This document shows positions 1 to 10,285 of a stretch of DNA of 64,000 nucleotides, piece after piece. The stretch is from positions 1-64,000 of the IMG/VR virus record IMGVR_UViG_3300034105_002081. One strand, given 5' to 3'. The first letter of the stretch is position 1. The number at the start of each line of letters is the position of its first letter. The notes beneath the pieces were generated by a model. It was not told the DNA's origin and did no database searches. It worked only from the letters and a program-made list of their open reading frames with translations. The position numbers were made by a program, and so were the translations under genes. The DNA comes from a virus.

Positions 1-251
1 TTGTTAACGAATATGGTCAAGCAGCAGCAAGATCAATCTATGGTTGCGAACTCCTCAATGAGGGCTCAGGAGCATCAATGGATGACATCGTAATTGAAGA
101 GACAATGACTTATGTTGCTCGTGAAATTGGTCCTATGTATAGAATCGCTACAGATCAGCTTCATAGAATGAATACTGAAGATCTTAACTCGATCATCAGT
201 AGAGACGCTGTATCTTCATCTGCGCTTAATTCAGAGATTATACGTCCATAA
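1..251 (+). CDS. Tail-tube-like virion protein, C-terminal part (5' end outside window)
   Basis: The reading frame is open from base 3 to a TAA at 249-251, giving the last 82 residues of a protein that starts upstream. It contains NEYG, a run of small residues, then LLNEGSG, MDDIVIEE and YVAREIGP. The same pattern recurs near the C-terminus of the protein at 339-1103 (NEYG, DEG, SIDDLITEQ, MARGIQP), so the two are paralogues. The spacing and pattern resemble phage tail-tube-fold proteins, and the next genes are chaperone-position and tape-measure-position genes, so a tail tube or tube-related protein is the likely identity. It ends just before a strong terminator, which suits a highly expressed structural gene. 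The family call is inferred from pattern and context only. Confidence 0.6.
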   Translation, partial: VNEYGQAAARSIYGCELLNEGSGASMDDIVIEETMTYVAREIGPMYRIATDQLHRMNTEDLNSIISRDAVSSSALNSEIIRP

Positions 252-275
252 TTTAATAAACAATAAAAAGAGTAT

Positions 276-320
276 AAAGATAGTGGAGGATGGGTTAAAC
301 TTGTTCTCCACTATCTTTTT
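276..320 (+). terminator. Rho-independent terminator between tail-tube-like genes
   Basis: A perfect 13-bp inverted repeat has its left arm AAAGATAGTGGAG at 276-288 and its right arm CTCCACTATCTTT at 306-318, with a 17-nt loop, and runs into a T tract (316-320). The A-rich left flank could let it work in both directions. It lies between the first structural gene and its paralogue at 339. No strong promoter is visible between the hairpin and 339, so partial read-through that lowers expression of the downstream tail genes is plausible. Confidence 0.85.
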
Positions 321-338
321 CTATACAAAGGACACACA

Positions 339-1103
339 ATGGCAGATCCAGATCTTCCCCGCTATTTAGACATAGACGAATTGACTAGCCTAACTACTAG
401 GAGTAGAAGAGCTACAAATTACGGTAATACTATTAAGAAATTTAGAAATGACAATGGTTTACCAGATCCTTTTTCGGATATGTCATTTTCTGGCTCAGAC
501 ATTATGGCAACACTTGTTATTCCTAAAATTGGACCAAATGGGATATCAGAAGACCAAGGTGATGTTATAGAGTTAGCGGAATTACAAACAATAAGCTATT
601 CTATGCACAGGGAAAATTCACCTGTAAGAACCTTGGGGCACGTAAACCCAAGAGGTTTTGTCAAAGGAGCCAGAACAATAGCTGGATCAATGATATTTAC
701 AGTGTTTAACGAGTATGCTTTTTACAGAATAGACAATTTCAAAAAAGCATTAGCTCAAACTAGAGGATTTTATTCTCCAGTAGCAGATATGTTACCACCA
801 TTTGATATAGTATTTAGCTTCTTCAATGAATATGGTATGGCTGCTAAAATGAAAATATTTGGAGTAACAATAGTCGATGAAGGTCAAACAATGTCTATTG
901 ACGACCTTATCACCGAACAGACATACATGTTTATGGCTAGAGGAATACAACCATTGATACAATTAGACCCAGCAGATGATGAGATTAGATATCCTCAGCA
1001 ATTAGCGGCAGAAAAAGCTGAAAGACTTCAAATTTCAAACAATGCTTTTGGTGACTCAGTAGTTTCTGACTATAAAAACTTTATAGACATAATTCAAAGA
1101 TAG
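339..1103 (+). CDS. Tail-tube-like virion structural protein
   Basis: A 254-aa protein with an ATG start preceded by AAAGGA. Around residues 80-120 it has ELQTISYS, VRTLGH and GARTIAGSMIF, a pattern common in phage tube-like virion proteins. The C-terminal part (about residues 160-210) has NEYG, then DEG, SIDDL, EQT and MARGI, matching the gene that ends at 251. It is 7 bp upstream of another protein of the same general design. I infer a virion tail-tube or tube-associated role; an exact name would need a profile search. Nothing indicates an enzyme. GGTNN-type codons and AGA for Arg dominate, as in its neighbours. Confidence 0.6.
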   Translation: MADPDLPRYLDIDELTSLTTRSRRATNYGNTIKKFRNDNGLPDPFSDMSFSGSDIMATLVIPKIGPNGISEDQGDVIELAELQTISYSMHRENSPVRTLGHVNPRGFVKGARTIAGSMIFTVFNEYAFYRIDNFKKALAQTRGFYSPVADMLPPFDIVFSFFNEYGMAAKMKIFGVTIVDEGQTMSIDDLITEQTYMFMARGIQPLIQLDPADDEIRYPQQLAAEKAERLQISNNAFGDSVVSDYKNFIDIIQR

Positions 1104-1110
1104 GTATAAA

Positions 1111-2160
1111 ATGGCAGCACCATATAGACCATTTAGTGGTTATATTCCATACGGGCAGGTTGTTAATAACAAACTAGCAGGAGCTGGAACAACTTTTGAT
1201 CCACTATCCAATGATATAGATTTGGTTTGGGCAGGTGGAAAAGACTCAAATGAAAAAACTTTTAGTAGCTATTATGACTATTATTTTTCTGGTGAAGACG
1301 TAAAGGTATACATTGATGGTTTATTTGACCCTAAGGATGAATTAGATATACAGGGTTTAGCTTTTGCTATTGAACAGCAAAAAACTCCACTATATGGATT
1401 CTGGTCTTATAATTTTGATGCAATGATGTTAGGCACTAGAGGCGTAGCAGGAGTAATCAGCGTATTTACGCGTTATCCTAGAAGAATGACAGATCTGCTT
1501 GAAAAAGCAGCTCAAGTCAGAGTCAATTCAGCTTCTTCAAAAACCAATGTAGGAAGTGTTGTTTCTTCCCTAAGATCTCAAACAGAATCTTCTATAGATG
1601 AAGAGAATGTATCAAAATACTGGGGATATAGCCAATTAGATAGAGTGACCACTAGTGCGGTCAACCCAGCTTTAGCAGACAATGTTCAAGGTGGATATGC
1701 AAATGGTGACCACAATATTTTTAGTGCCCATCCCCCATTTAATCTAGTTATAATGTATGGAGTTCAGGATTCAAGCTTAACTACTATTGGCGCAACTGAT
1801 AATTCTAGTTCTGCAGACATAGAAAGAATGAACAATCTAGATAGAATAATGGTTACGGATGTAAATCAAAGAACCGTAAAGTTAAGCACTAATCAAAATC
1901 CAATGAAGATTATTATACAAAATGTTCACTTAACTAAGATGTCAACGCAATACCAAGCTGCAGGCGGAGCCTTAGTTGAGCAGTATTCTTTTATGGCAAG
2001 AGATTATTACTTTTCAAATGCCAATATTAGAAATGGATCAGATAGAGCTAATGTTACAACAGTACCAAATACAACCAATACTGTTCCAGCTAATAATGTT
2101 GGAGAAGAAGTCCAAAATCCAATGGTTAATATAAACTTCCAAGGATTAGGAACACTTTAG
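1111..2160 (+). CDS. Tail-tube-related virion structural protein
   Basis: A 349-aa protein beginning MAAPYRPFSG. The central part carries YFSGEDVKVYIDG, DIQGLAFAIEQQ and GVAGVISVF, and the C-terminal part has MKIIIQNVHL, EQYSFMARDYYF. The FAIEQQ...GVAGVISVF and EQYxFMAR elements echo ELQTISYS...IAGSMIF and EQTYMFMAR in the preceding protein. It is therefore probably a third member of the tube-like group, with a longer insertion between the two halves. The Ser/Asn-rich stretch near residues 140-165 and 295-330 looks flexible. It may be a tail terminator, tube initiator or second tube protein; the sequence does not decide among these. Confidence 0.5.
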   Translation: MAAPYRPFSGYIPYGQVVNNKLAGAGTTFDPLSNDIDLVWAGGKDSNEKTFSSYYDYYFSGEDVKVYIDGLFDPKDELDIQGLAFAIEQQKTPLYGFWSYNFDAMMLGTRGVAGVISVFTRYPRRMTDLLEKAAQVRVNSASSKTNVGSVVSSLRSQTESSIDEENVSKYWGYSQLDRVTTSAVNPALADNVQGGYANGDHNIFSAHPPFNLVIMYGVQDSSLTTIGATDNSSSADIERMNNLDRIMVTDVNQRTVKLSTNQNPMKIIIQNVHLTKMSTQYQAAGGALVEQYSFMARDYYFSNANIRNGSDRANVTTVPNTTNTVPANNVGEEVQNPMVNINFQGLGTL

Positions 2161-2178
2161 CCAAAAACTGATAATATA

Positions 2179-2187
2179 TGATATAAT
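2179..2187 (+). promoter_or_regulatory. Extended -10 promoter candidate
   Basis: TGATATAAT at 2179-2187 is an exact extended -10 element (TGnTATAAT). It lies in the short gap before the gene at 2214, and the expected start of transcription is about 2194. No good -35 hexamer is seen at 17 bp spacing, which is usual for extended -10 promoters. It would drive the chaperone and tape-measure-position genes separately from the tail-tube genes. Confidence 0.45.
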
Positions 2188-2213
2188 GAATGATATTTAA
2201 TAAAGGAGTTTTA

Positions 2214-2753
2214 ATGTCAGAGAATAGAAAAGTTATCGTTAAGAATAATGATGAGAATTTAGCAGAAATGGCGTCTGCAGATTACGCAGAAGTTTATTCA
2301 GTCAAAGATGCCCCAGAAGGGGATGATGAAGTCGTAGTAAGATCAGACATGGTAGAAGATCCCGCAGAAGCAACTTCTGTAGATCAGCTTGAAGACGATG
2401 TCGAGATATTCGAAGATGGTCCAACCGCAGGCCAAGTAAAAGCCTGGAAAAAAATGCATGGAGAAGTATACGTTACTTCCATCTCCTTTGATAAGCATAT
2501 AATTTGGAGAGTGCTTTCTAGAATTGAATACAAGCAATTAGTAAAGAAGATGGAACAGCTTATCCAGGCTGGTCAGATGTCTCAGGCCGAAGCTAATATG
2601 TGGAATGAGGAAGCTATTTCAGAACTGTGCATACTTTACCCATCTTACGATAAAAGATCGCTTACAGAGGACATGGCAGGCCTCCCATCGCTTATCTCAC
2701 AAGAGGTACTTGAAGCTTCAGGCTTCGTAGCCTTAGAGGTAAGACAACTATAA
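2214..2753 (+). CDS. Tail assembly chaperone-position protein
   Basis: A 179-aa protein. I chose the ATG at 2214 because AAGGAG at 2203-2208 sits five bases upstream; an ATG at 2190 is in frame but lacks a comparable site. The N-terminal 75 residues are acidic and low in complexity. The C-terminal part (from about residue 80) is compact and contains FDKHIIWRVLSRIEY, a helical MEQLIQAG segment, and ISELCILYP. It lies between the tail-tube genes and the giant tape-measure-position gene, which is the usual place of tape-measure chaperones. That role is inferred from position, size and the following partner gene, not from a recognised motif. Confidence 0.5.
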   Translation: MSENRKVIVKNNDENLAEMASADYAEVYSVKDAPEGDDEVVVRSDMVEDPAEATSVDQLEDDVEIFEDGPTAGQVKAWKKMHGEVYVTSISFDKHIIWRVLSRIEYKQLVKKMEQLIQAGQMSQAEANMWNEEAISELCILYPSYDKRSLTEDMAGLPSLISQEVLEASGFVALEVRQL

Positions 2754-2754
2754 A

Positions 2755-3385
2755 ATGTTAGATCCAGAATCATTATATTCCTTAAAGCAGAAATATGGTT
2801 CTATATTTAATGTTACAATAAAACGGAAAAGAATATTATTTTAAAGAATTAAATTTTTCCGAATTTGATAAAGTTGCGGAATATAGAAATAATTCTGACT
2901 ATTCCTCTGCCGATATAGAGGACATCATATTGCTATCCTCGATAGTTCATCCTGAAGAGTTTGATATAAACCAGATTCCTCCAGGAGCAGTATCTTCTCT
3001 ATGTGAAGAAATAATACAATTTTCTGGTTTCTCTTCTCCTAAAGTAGCTAAAATGATTTTAGAGCAAAAAAGAGAAAAAGCTTCTTCTGTTAGAAGCTTA
3101 ATGAAAGCCTTTGTTTTGGCTACTATACATACATATACCCCAGAGTTTTTAGATGGTTTAACATATTCTCAATTGGCAGAAAGAGTAGCTCTAGCTGAAA
3201 AAATTATAGAGATACAACAAGCTACCGCTGGTATGGAATCTACAAATGTAACTTTGGCATTAATAGATCCCGAAGAAGAAAAACAAAAAGAAGCAGAGAA
3301 AGCTTCTAGATACAATGCCTCCAGAAAAGAAGGAGAGGCAGCGTATGAAGACCCAATTGCTAGAAAGCTTATGGGCAGAGGTTAG
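2755..3385 (+). CDS. Second tail assembly chaperone-position protein, recoded by a +1 shift at CGG
   Basis: The product is 209 aa if the in-phase CGG at 2824-2826 (codon 24) is read together with the next base as CGGA. Without the shift, translation stops five sense codons later (TAA at 2842-2844). With it, the frame continues smoothly through KEYYFKELNFSEFD to the stop at 3383-3385, so this is one intact gene and not two fragments. The middle is helical (SLMKAFVLATIHTYTPEFLD) and the C-terminus is charged, rich in Glu and Lys. The ATG follows the upstream stop by one base, suggesting translational coupling. Its place directly before the tape-measure-position gene suggests the second tail assembly chaperone. 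Confidence 0.7.
2824..2827 (+). promoter_or_regulatory. +1 recoding site 1: CGGA
   Basis: Frame from 2755 reads AAA CGG; the coding sense then continues in the +1 frame with AAA GAA TAT. CGG is codon 24. Zero-frame reading ends at TAA 2842-2844, six codons from the CGG. The protein joins as ...VTIK-[CGGA]-KEYYFKEL.... Confidence 0.85.
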
Positions 3386-3409
3386 TACATAAAAGATTAA
3401 AAGGTATTT

Positions 3410-6400
3410 ATGCAAAGGGACAGCCAACCAATACATAATATAGGTTTTGGTGTTACTTCTCGTGACCTTAGAAATCAAAATGGACAAAAAGATAACCCAT
3501 CACCAAATTCTGGTTTTATAGAACAAGCGTTGCATGGGCATCCAGCTTTAAAAACAGCAACAGCATTTATCGCTACAGGATTAGCCGTTCATTATTCGGG
3601 AGCCTTTTTTAGACAAGGCGGGATGAAGCTTGGCTTTAAATTATCTCAAGCAGCAGCCGAAAATAGAAGTAGCGTTTTTGCAGGGTTAGAAAGAAACTTA
3701 CTTAAGGTAAGAAGTACCCTAGACCTACTAGAGGGTGTAGCTAGAGAAACCGCAGGAACTGAAAGATTAGTCTTTAACCTGGGTACAGATGTATCTCAAA
3801 ACTTATCAACTGGATATGGCGACAAGTCTTTTAGAAGAAGCTTTGGTTATGCTAGAGAGACAGGCACAGAGTGGGGTGCTAGGCAAGAAATGCAGTCTAA
3901 GCTCGTAAGAGCTGCTAGAAAATCACTGTATGAAGTCCCAGCCTTAATGGTGGCGAATAAAGTTCAAGATAAAATTACTGGACATGGTAAAGACGAACAA
4001 AATAATAGAGACAAAAAATGGTATAGTCCAACGTCTATTGTTACCGATTTAGGTAAGAGTTTTACTAGAGCTCTTACTGGTTATACTTTAGGCTATGCTA
4101 TTCCTGGGGCTGCTGCTGGTGTTGCTAAATCAAGCTCTCTTAATTTCTTTTATGAAACGGCAAATAATTGGGATTCTATTATCCAACAGTCTGCTGCGGG
4201 TATGTTTAGAGCCAAAGCCGCAAAGATGATGGTTGGTAGCGCAAAAGGCCTTCAGGCACTACTGCAAGAGGTTGGCCATGATGCAGCTGATTTACTAGGT
4301 AAGACAATTGATTTGTCTGCAAGGTCAACAGGAGCCTTAGCTGCTGGATGGATCGAGCAGAATAGAGAGCACGGAAGAAATACCGTAGCTCAATTATACC
4401 AAAATAGAAGAGGCTTGAATCCAACAACTTCAGATGCTAGCTCTATCAGTTCCGATATAGGAAGAAGAGAAAAAGCAAGATTTTTAGCCACTAGTCTTTT
4501 TGGCAGGAATAATCAAACAGTAGGAACTAAGGTTACAAACGAAGAACTGCTTAGTCTAATACCTGGTGCAAAATCTGTTATGAACAGTGCACAAGCCACA
4601 AAAGGTAAATACAGATTAGTAAAAGACGCTCAAACAATATTAAAAGACACTAGTCAACTTGACAACATCCTATTAAGGGGAACGGAAAGAGTTACAAGGG
4701 ATGCTGCTGGAGTTGGCTCTGCAGAATTGGCTGACCTTCACCTTATATACAAGGACTCTTTAGCTAGAACAATACAAGAATTGCAAATTAAATCTAATCA
4801 ACCTTTTGAAAGAATTGCTGATAGATTAAGCGCAATAACAAATGTAGGACGGAAAGTCTAGAGGACCAAGTAAAAAAAGTCTTTTAGATAGAGTAACAAA
4901 TGAAGAATATAAAAAAGTAGTTGAAAAAAACCTAATAGATACATATGGTATTGATAAGGAAACTGCAAAAAGATTTACTGATTCTCTTAAATTTGAAAAA
5001 GACCACCTAAAAACAGTTATTGGTTTAGGTCAAGGAGAAGAACTAATAGTCGTAGCTGCAGAGGAAAAAATAGCTATAGGTAGTCAGAAGATATTCCATG
5101 ATGACTTCTTTGCCGGTCTTATAGAAAAATTTAACTCATCAAAATATGCAAGAACAGCAAATAATTCATATAAATTAGATATAGACGCTCGCAATTTACA
5201 AAAAGTTTTCAAAACAGCAGACGAGGCATTAAAAGATGGAGATTTTAATGATTTAGTTAAACTTAAGGCTGATAAACTCCAAAATATAATGCTTCAAAGA
5301 GAATCAGACAATTTAACCTCAACCATATTAACTGAAGGAAGAATATTAAGTTCCGATTATACGGCAAATAAAGTTGGAAACGCTGAATTAAAATTTTTAT
5401 CACAACAAGCAGCAAAACACCTAGGGTGGAATAACAAAGGCAGTGCTGAACTATTCTTAATAGATAAAGGTATAGATCCATCAAATCTAGGACAACTAAG
5501 AGCCTACTTAATGGATCAAAAGATAATGACAACAGGTTCGCTAGAAGGTGGGCTTAGAGGTTATCTTGGTTTTAAAAAAATTAGTTTAGACGATCAACTT
5601 AAATCAGACAAAATAAGATTAGAATCATTAAGAAATAATAAAGACGTTCCTTTTCTAGACCCAGGCTTTATTGAAGATCAAGGGCAGATTTATAGTCAAA
5701 TCGAAAATTTTAAAGCAAGCATCACCAAGCCATCATCTCCAAAGCATAACATTTCTGGTAGATACAGATATGGTGAAGCAGGAAGATCTGGGTCTTTAGA
5801 TGTAAATCCAGTAATAGAAGCAGCTCAAAAGACGTTTGATTTTTTAACAAATGAGATTAAACTTCCTGTAGTTCACTTTAATCCACTATCACTATTGGGC
5901 GGTAAAGATTTATCTGCTATGAGAAAAGCGGGTGATTTTCAAATCATACCAGGAAGGTCTAATAACCCATTTGTAAGAAATGAAGCCGAAGGGGCAGAAC
6001 TATTAACGTGGAGCAGAACTGGTGGTTTCCTTGGCTCAAAAGGAGAGGTAAATGTTTATCGATTCAATGAAGCCACTGGCCAGATAGAGGCAGAAAAATT
6101 AGCAGGAAAATTTAGACCGTTATCTAGAGACTCTAAGTCGATGACAGGAAAAACTGCAGAGTTTGCATCAGGCGAAGGAAGAGTAAAACCAGAAAATGAT
6201 TCATTCCTAAAAACAGCATTAAATTTTGATCCAGAACAATCTCCTTCTGTCCCAAGATTTATCGGCAGAATGGTTAATAGGAAATTTGATATAAACAATG
6301 AAGCAGTCATGGCTAAGATCATTTCCGCAAAAGAAGGCGAAGAATTTAGCGTACCTGGATTTGGAAGAAGAAAAAAATTAATATTAAGTTCAGAAACATC

Positions 6401-9400
6401 TGGACAGGTTACTAGACAAACTTTATTAGATGCTAGAACTGGAGAAACTGTAGCATCGCATGCCGATTTGATGGAAGCTTTTACCGCTTTTGCGGATAGT
6501 ACATTCAATCAAGGAACTCCAAGAAAAGTTGCAGACCTACTCTTAGGTGAAAATACTATTCTTCCATATGCAGCAAGAGAAGCCGATAGATATGGTGAAA
6601 GCTTAATTAGAAATTTCAATACGGTAACTAATACTTCTCACGTTCAAAAAATAGTAGGAGGTTTCGAAGAAAGCATTAACGCACTTCACGAAACAGGTGT
6701 CCAGTTAGTTAAACAAGGTAAGGCAGATAAAGCAGAAAAGATTTTTGATCAATATGCAACTTTAAAAAAGGGTCATAATAGATTACTTCGATTTACAGAA
6801 ATGGATCAAGTCCAACTTTCTGCTGAATCCAGATTATTTGAAAATTCACCAAGTATTTTAACTAATTTAGATGAATTTAAATCAGAAGCAGTAAGATTAG
6901 CTATACAGCAAGAAGTTATCTTAGGACAAGAATTTGCTCCTGAGGTAATTAAAAGAATTTCCAGTGGAATTGATGATCTATATACTCAGGGAATCATAAC
7001 AGCAGCTCAAAGAGCAGAAGCGCAATCTTCTACAACATCTACTGTATTTAACTTAGCGGCATTTGAAACATACAACTTTGAAAAGGGAACAGATCTTATT
7101 GCTGGGATTCAAATTAACCCCGCAGAAAGATTTAGGGAAAGTAAAAGAATTCTTCAAGAGAATCCAGAACTATTGCGTCCTTTTACGGAAGGCTCAATTG
7201 CAGAACCAAGGTTATCTAAGCACTCAATTCCTATTCGCAAAGCTGCACCATTCGTAAAGAAATATTTTTCTCCAAGTAAATATAAATTTACAGATAATGT
7301 TTCTCCTATTTCTGGAGATTCAGAATATACGGTCATGCCAACCTTTTCAACGGCATTAAAAAGAAATCCTAAAGATACTCTATTAAGCGCAAGTGGAATA
7401 CGAACATATGGAAATGAAGAAGGTTTTTCATCTGGTTCTGTACCAATTTCGCACATGTCAGAAAGGCTTAATAGATTCTTTGGGACAGTGGGGGCTGGGG
7501 TAGATCCAAACGCTTATAGTGGCCCATTATCAATGTATGCAGCTGGTTATATGGGCCAAAGGGTTCTCCCTGGAATTGCTATAGCAACAACAGCTCTAGC
7601 CGTAGACAGAGAGCTTGGTGGTGCTGTTAATGATAGAGATGAAAATGGCAATAAAGTATACACACCCTTAGTAACAACTGGAGCAGCAAGAGTAGCAGTA
7701 GAAGCAAGAGCTATGATGTCAGCGATTACTCCTGGTGGAATGGATTACGCTCAAAAGAAAAACCAACTACTAGAAGGCGAAACAGCTGTAAGACAAGGCA
7801 GATGGTGGGCCTTAGGTAATACTCAGTTTAAAGGTGGAAAAATCCAATACTTTAGACCTTCTTGGTATAGAAGATTAAAATCAGCTGGAAAGTTTACACC
7901 AGAGGGTCTTGGGACCCCAATGGAAAACTTATTATACAACCAAGACTATTCTCCACTTAGACCAATAGATCCATATAGATTTGAACGTGAGCATTATGAG
8001 GATAGACCATATCCTTTAACTGGAGAATATTTCACTGGTCCATTTGGTGCTTTAACTCCAGCATTAAATATGACTGTTGGAAAAATACTTAAACCACAAA
8101 AGACAATGCATGAAGAAGAGGTAAATAGAGCCCTTGCCTCATACGAACCTGCTGGAGAATCAGGTGCATATCTAAGACAACAACGTACCATTTATGAGAA
8201 GTCTAACATGGTTCCAAACCCAGGAGTATCTTATCCAGCTGCGCCACCTTCTTCTCTCCCATTAAAACCAACAAAATTTGTACCAATAAACTCTAGCAGT
8301 AATGGGGATGGTTCTATTGCTGCAGCCAATCAAAGATATTCTAACGCAGCAGGGCCTACTGGAAGTGCAGCTCAAAGTGTAATAAAACAAATATCTTCTG
8401 CTAACAATTCACTATCAACAGGATATGGTTCTGATACTAAATCTAAAAAAATAAAAAGAACTAATAGAACAAGAGGCGAAAGTGTAGCTCAAGAAGTTAC
8501 TTATGGTCCACCATCAGGTCCAAAAATGATGCCTGAAAAAATTGTTTCAGCAGGAGCTCCTATAAGAACTGGATCTAATGAATATCAAGCTGGAGACTTA
8601 GGTTATAAATTACAAGAAACAGCTGGTATATATGGTTTTGGCTTTGGTCAAATTAGACAAAAATTAGGATTAGGGAAACAAGACTTAAGTCCAGATAGAG
8701 CAGTTTTGCAATCCGCTGACAAAGCGTATGGATCAACAAGAGCATTTTGGGACTTGAATCTTGGTGGAATGGGTGACATACCTCTTCCGTCTCAAGGCCC
8801 CTTGGGAAATATAGAATTATCAGAAATAGTAAGAAGACTTGTTCCTAGGGAAAGAACTGATGTTAGTTACCTAAACCCTATTAAAAATACAATGGGTAAA
8901 AAATATCCTTTCCTACCAGGAAGCGATAACTTCATAGATTTTACAACGGGAGATCCTTATACGAAAGTAGCAGAAGGAGAAATACGTTTACCTGGTATAG
9001 GGTATGAAAGATTCAATAAAATTTATCCAGGTAAAAATGGTAAATATGGAGCTGTCAATCAGTTAGATATATTAGCAGACGTTGCTCCGTTTTCTAGAGA
9101 GTTTAAGCAATTAGATAGAAGAGTAGATAAGATGGATCTTTCCGAAGAGGAAAGACAAAAAGTATCACAAATCAGGGCTCAAAAGAAAGCAATTCAAGAA
9201 TCTAAAGTTCAATTTGTTTCCTATAACCAAACTAAAGGTACAATTTCTAACGCAATCAAAAATCCTTTTTCTACAGCAAAAGAAGCTTTTTTACATACAG
9301 ACAACTTTATCAATAATAAGTTCACAGGTGAACAAAATGCAACAGAAAATTGGGAAAGAAAAAATGTATATGGTGCAACATTCCCAGAGTGGCAAAGACC

Positions 9401-10280
9401 AGTAGAAAGCTTTATTAAACCAATTTATTACAAAGGTACTCAAAGAAATCCTTTATTAGCTGGCGCAATTGGTGCAACAGTAGGCGCAAGTATCCTTGGT
9501 GGATCACGAAAGGGTAGAATTATTGGTGGCACCATCGGTGCATTAACGGTAGGTGGTTATTCAGCTGCCCATAAAATATCCAGTGCAGTTACTGGAAAAA
9601 GATTTATTCCACTTGAAAGAAAAAAAGAACTAGCATTAGAAGAATATTCAGATATATTAAATTACACCAAATACACTACAGCCGCAGCTAGAGCAAGACT
9701 AAATGGTGATGAACAAACCGCTAAAGAATATATGGCAGCATCTAGAAAGACAATGTATGGTACTAACTTGGATACTCCTTCAATAGATGTTTTAGCCGCA
9801 GGTATTCCTAAGAGGAAAAAAGATTATTTTAAAGAGATGATTACTGCTCCAGAACATGAAAGAAAAAATATATTATCAACAGCAGGTCGATTAGAAAGAA
9901 GAATCTATGAAGCTGCATGGGGAATGCCAGTAGAAAAAAAACCAGACTTAGTAGACTATTTCCAAACGCATGAACTTCCTGGCCCGAATTGGGAAGGATG
10001 GCACCCAAATACAAATATGGAACATGTTAAAATTAAAACTGGACAATCTATGGGTCTGGAAATGTCTCAAATGGGTTACTATCCACAACAGATAAAAGAA
10101 GCTAATTTAACAAATCCAAGTTATCCAGAATTTGGCAGTGGAAAAAAAATTAACTCCGCTAAGGAAGTAAGGCAAAAGTTACAAGCCTTAATGAATGACA
10201 ATGGAATTAACGGAAGAATGATTCCCGTTAAAAGATACAATAATGATAATAGAGTTAACGTTTCAGCAGGGATTAGGTAA
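3410..10280 (+). CDS. Giant tape-measure-position virion protein, recoded by a +1 shift at CGG
   Basis: A single 2289-aa protein if the CGG at 4850-4852 (codon 481) is read as CGGA. Zero-frame reading stops at TAG 4859-4861. The +1 frame from 4854 is open with good coding character right through to 10280, filling the 4.86-5.29 kb stretch that otherwise looks empty. Hydrophobic segments occur near residues 45-65 (ATAFIATGLAVHYSG), around 1430 (AAGYMGQRVLPGIAIATTAL), and around 2065 (LAGAIGATVGASILGG, GTIGALTVGGYSAA). It directly follows the chaperone-position genes and is the first giant gene, so it is the best tape-measure candidate, although it is less coiled-coil-like than usual. An ejected or membrane-inserting internal protein is the alternative. 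Confidence 0.65.
4850..4853 (+). promoter_or_regulatory. +1 recoding site 2: CGGA
   Basis: Frame from 3410 reads GGA CGG; sense continues in +1 with AAG TCT AGA GGA CCA. The zero-frame stop TAG follows at 4859-4861. The protein joins as ...ITNVG-[CGGA]-KSRGPSKKS.... Confidence 0.85.
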
Positions 10281-10285
10281 TACTT

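Noticed and set aside
4862-5288. Apparent gap or decayed gene between two large open frames
   Set aside because: The +1 frame after the CGG at 4850 is open and coding-like through the whole stretch, so this is continuous coding sequence and not a gap or pseudogene.
6056-6508. Reverse-strand open frames such as 6056-6508, 12685-13095, 14227-14589 and 57088-57567
   Set aside because: They lie opposite well-supported + strand genes, have no ribosome sites in context and give text without recognisable motifs; they are antisense shadows.
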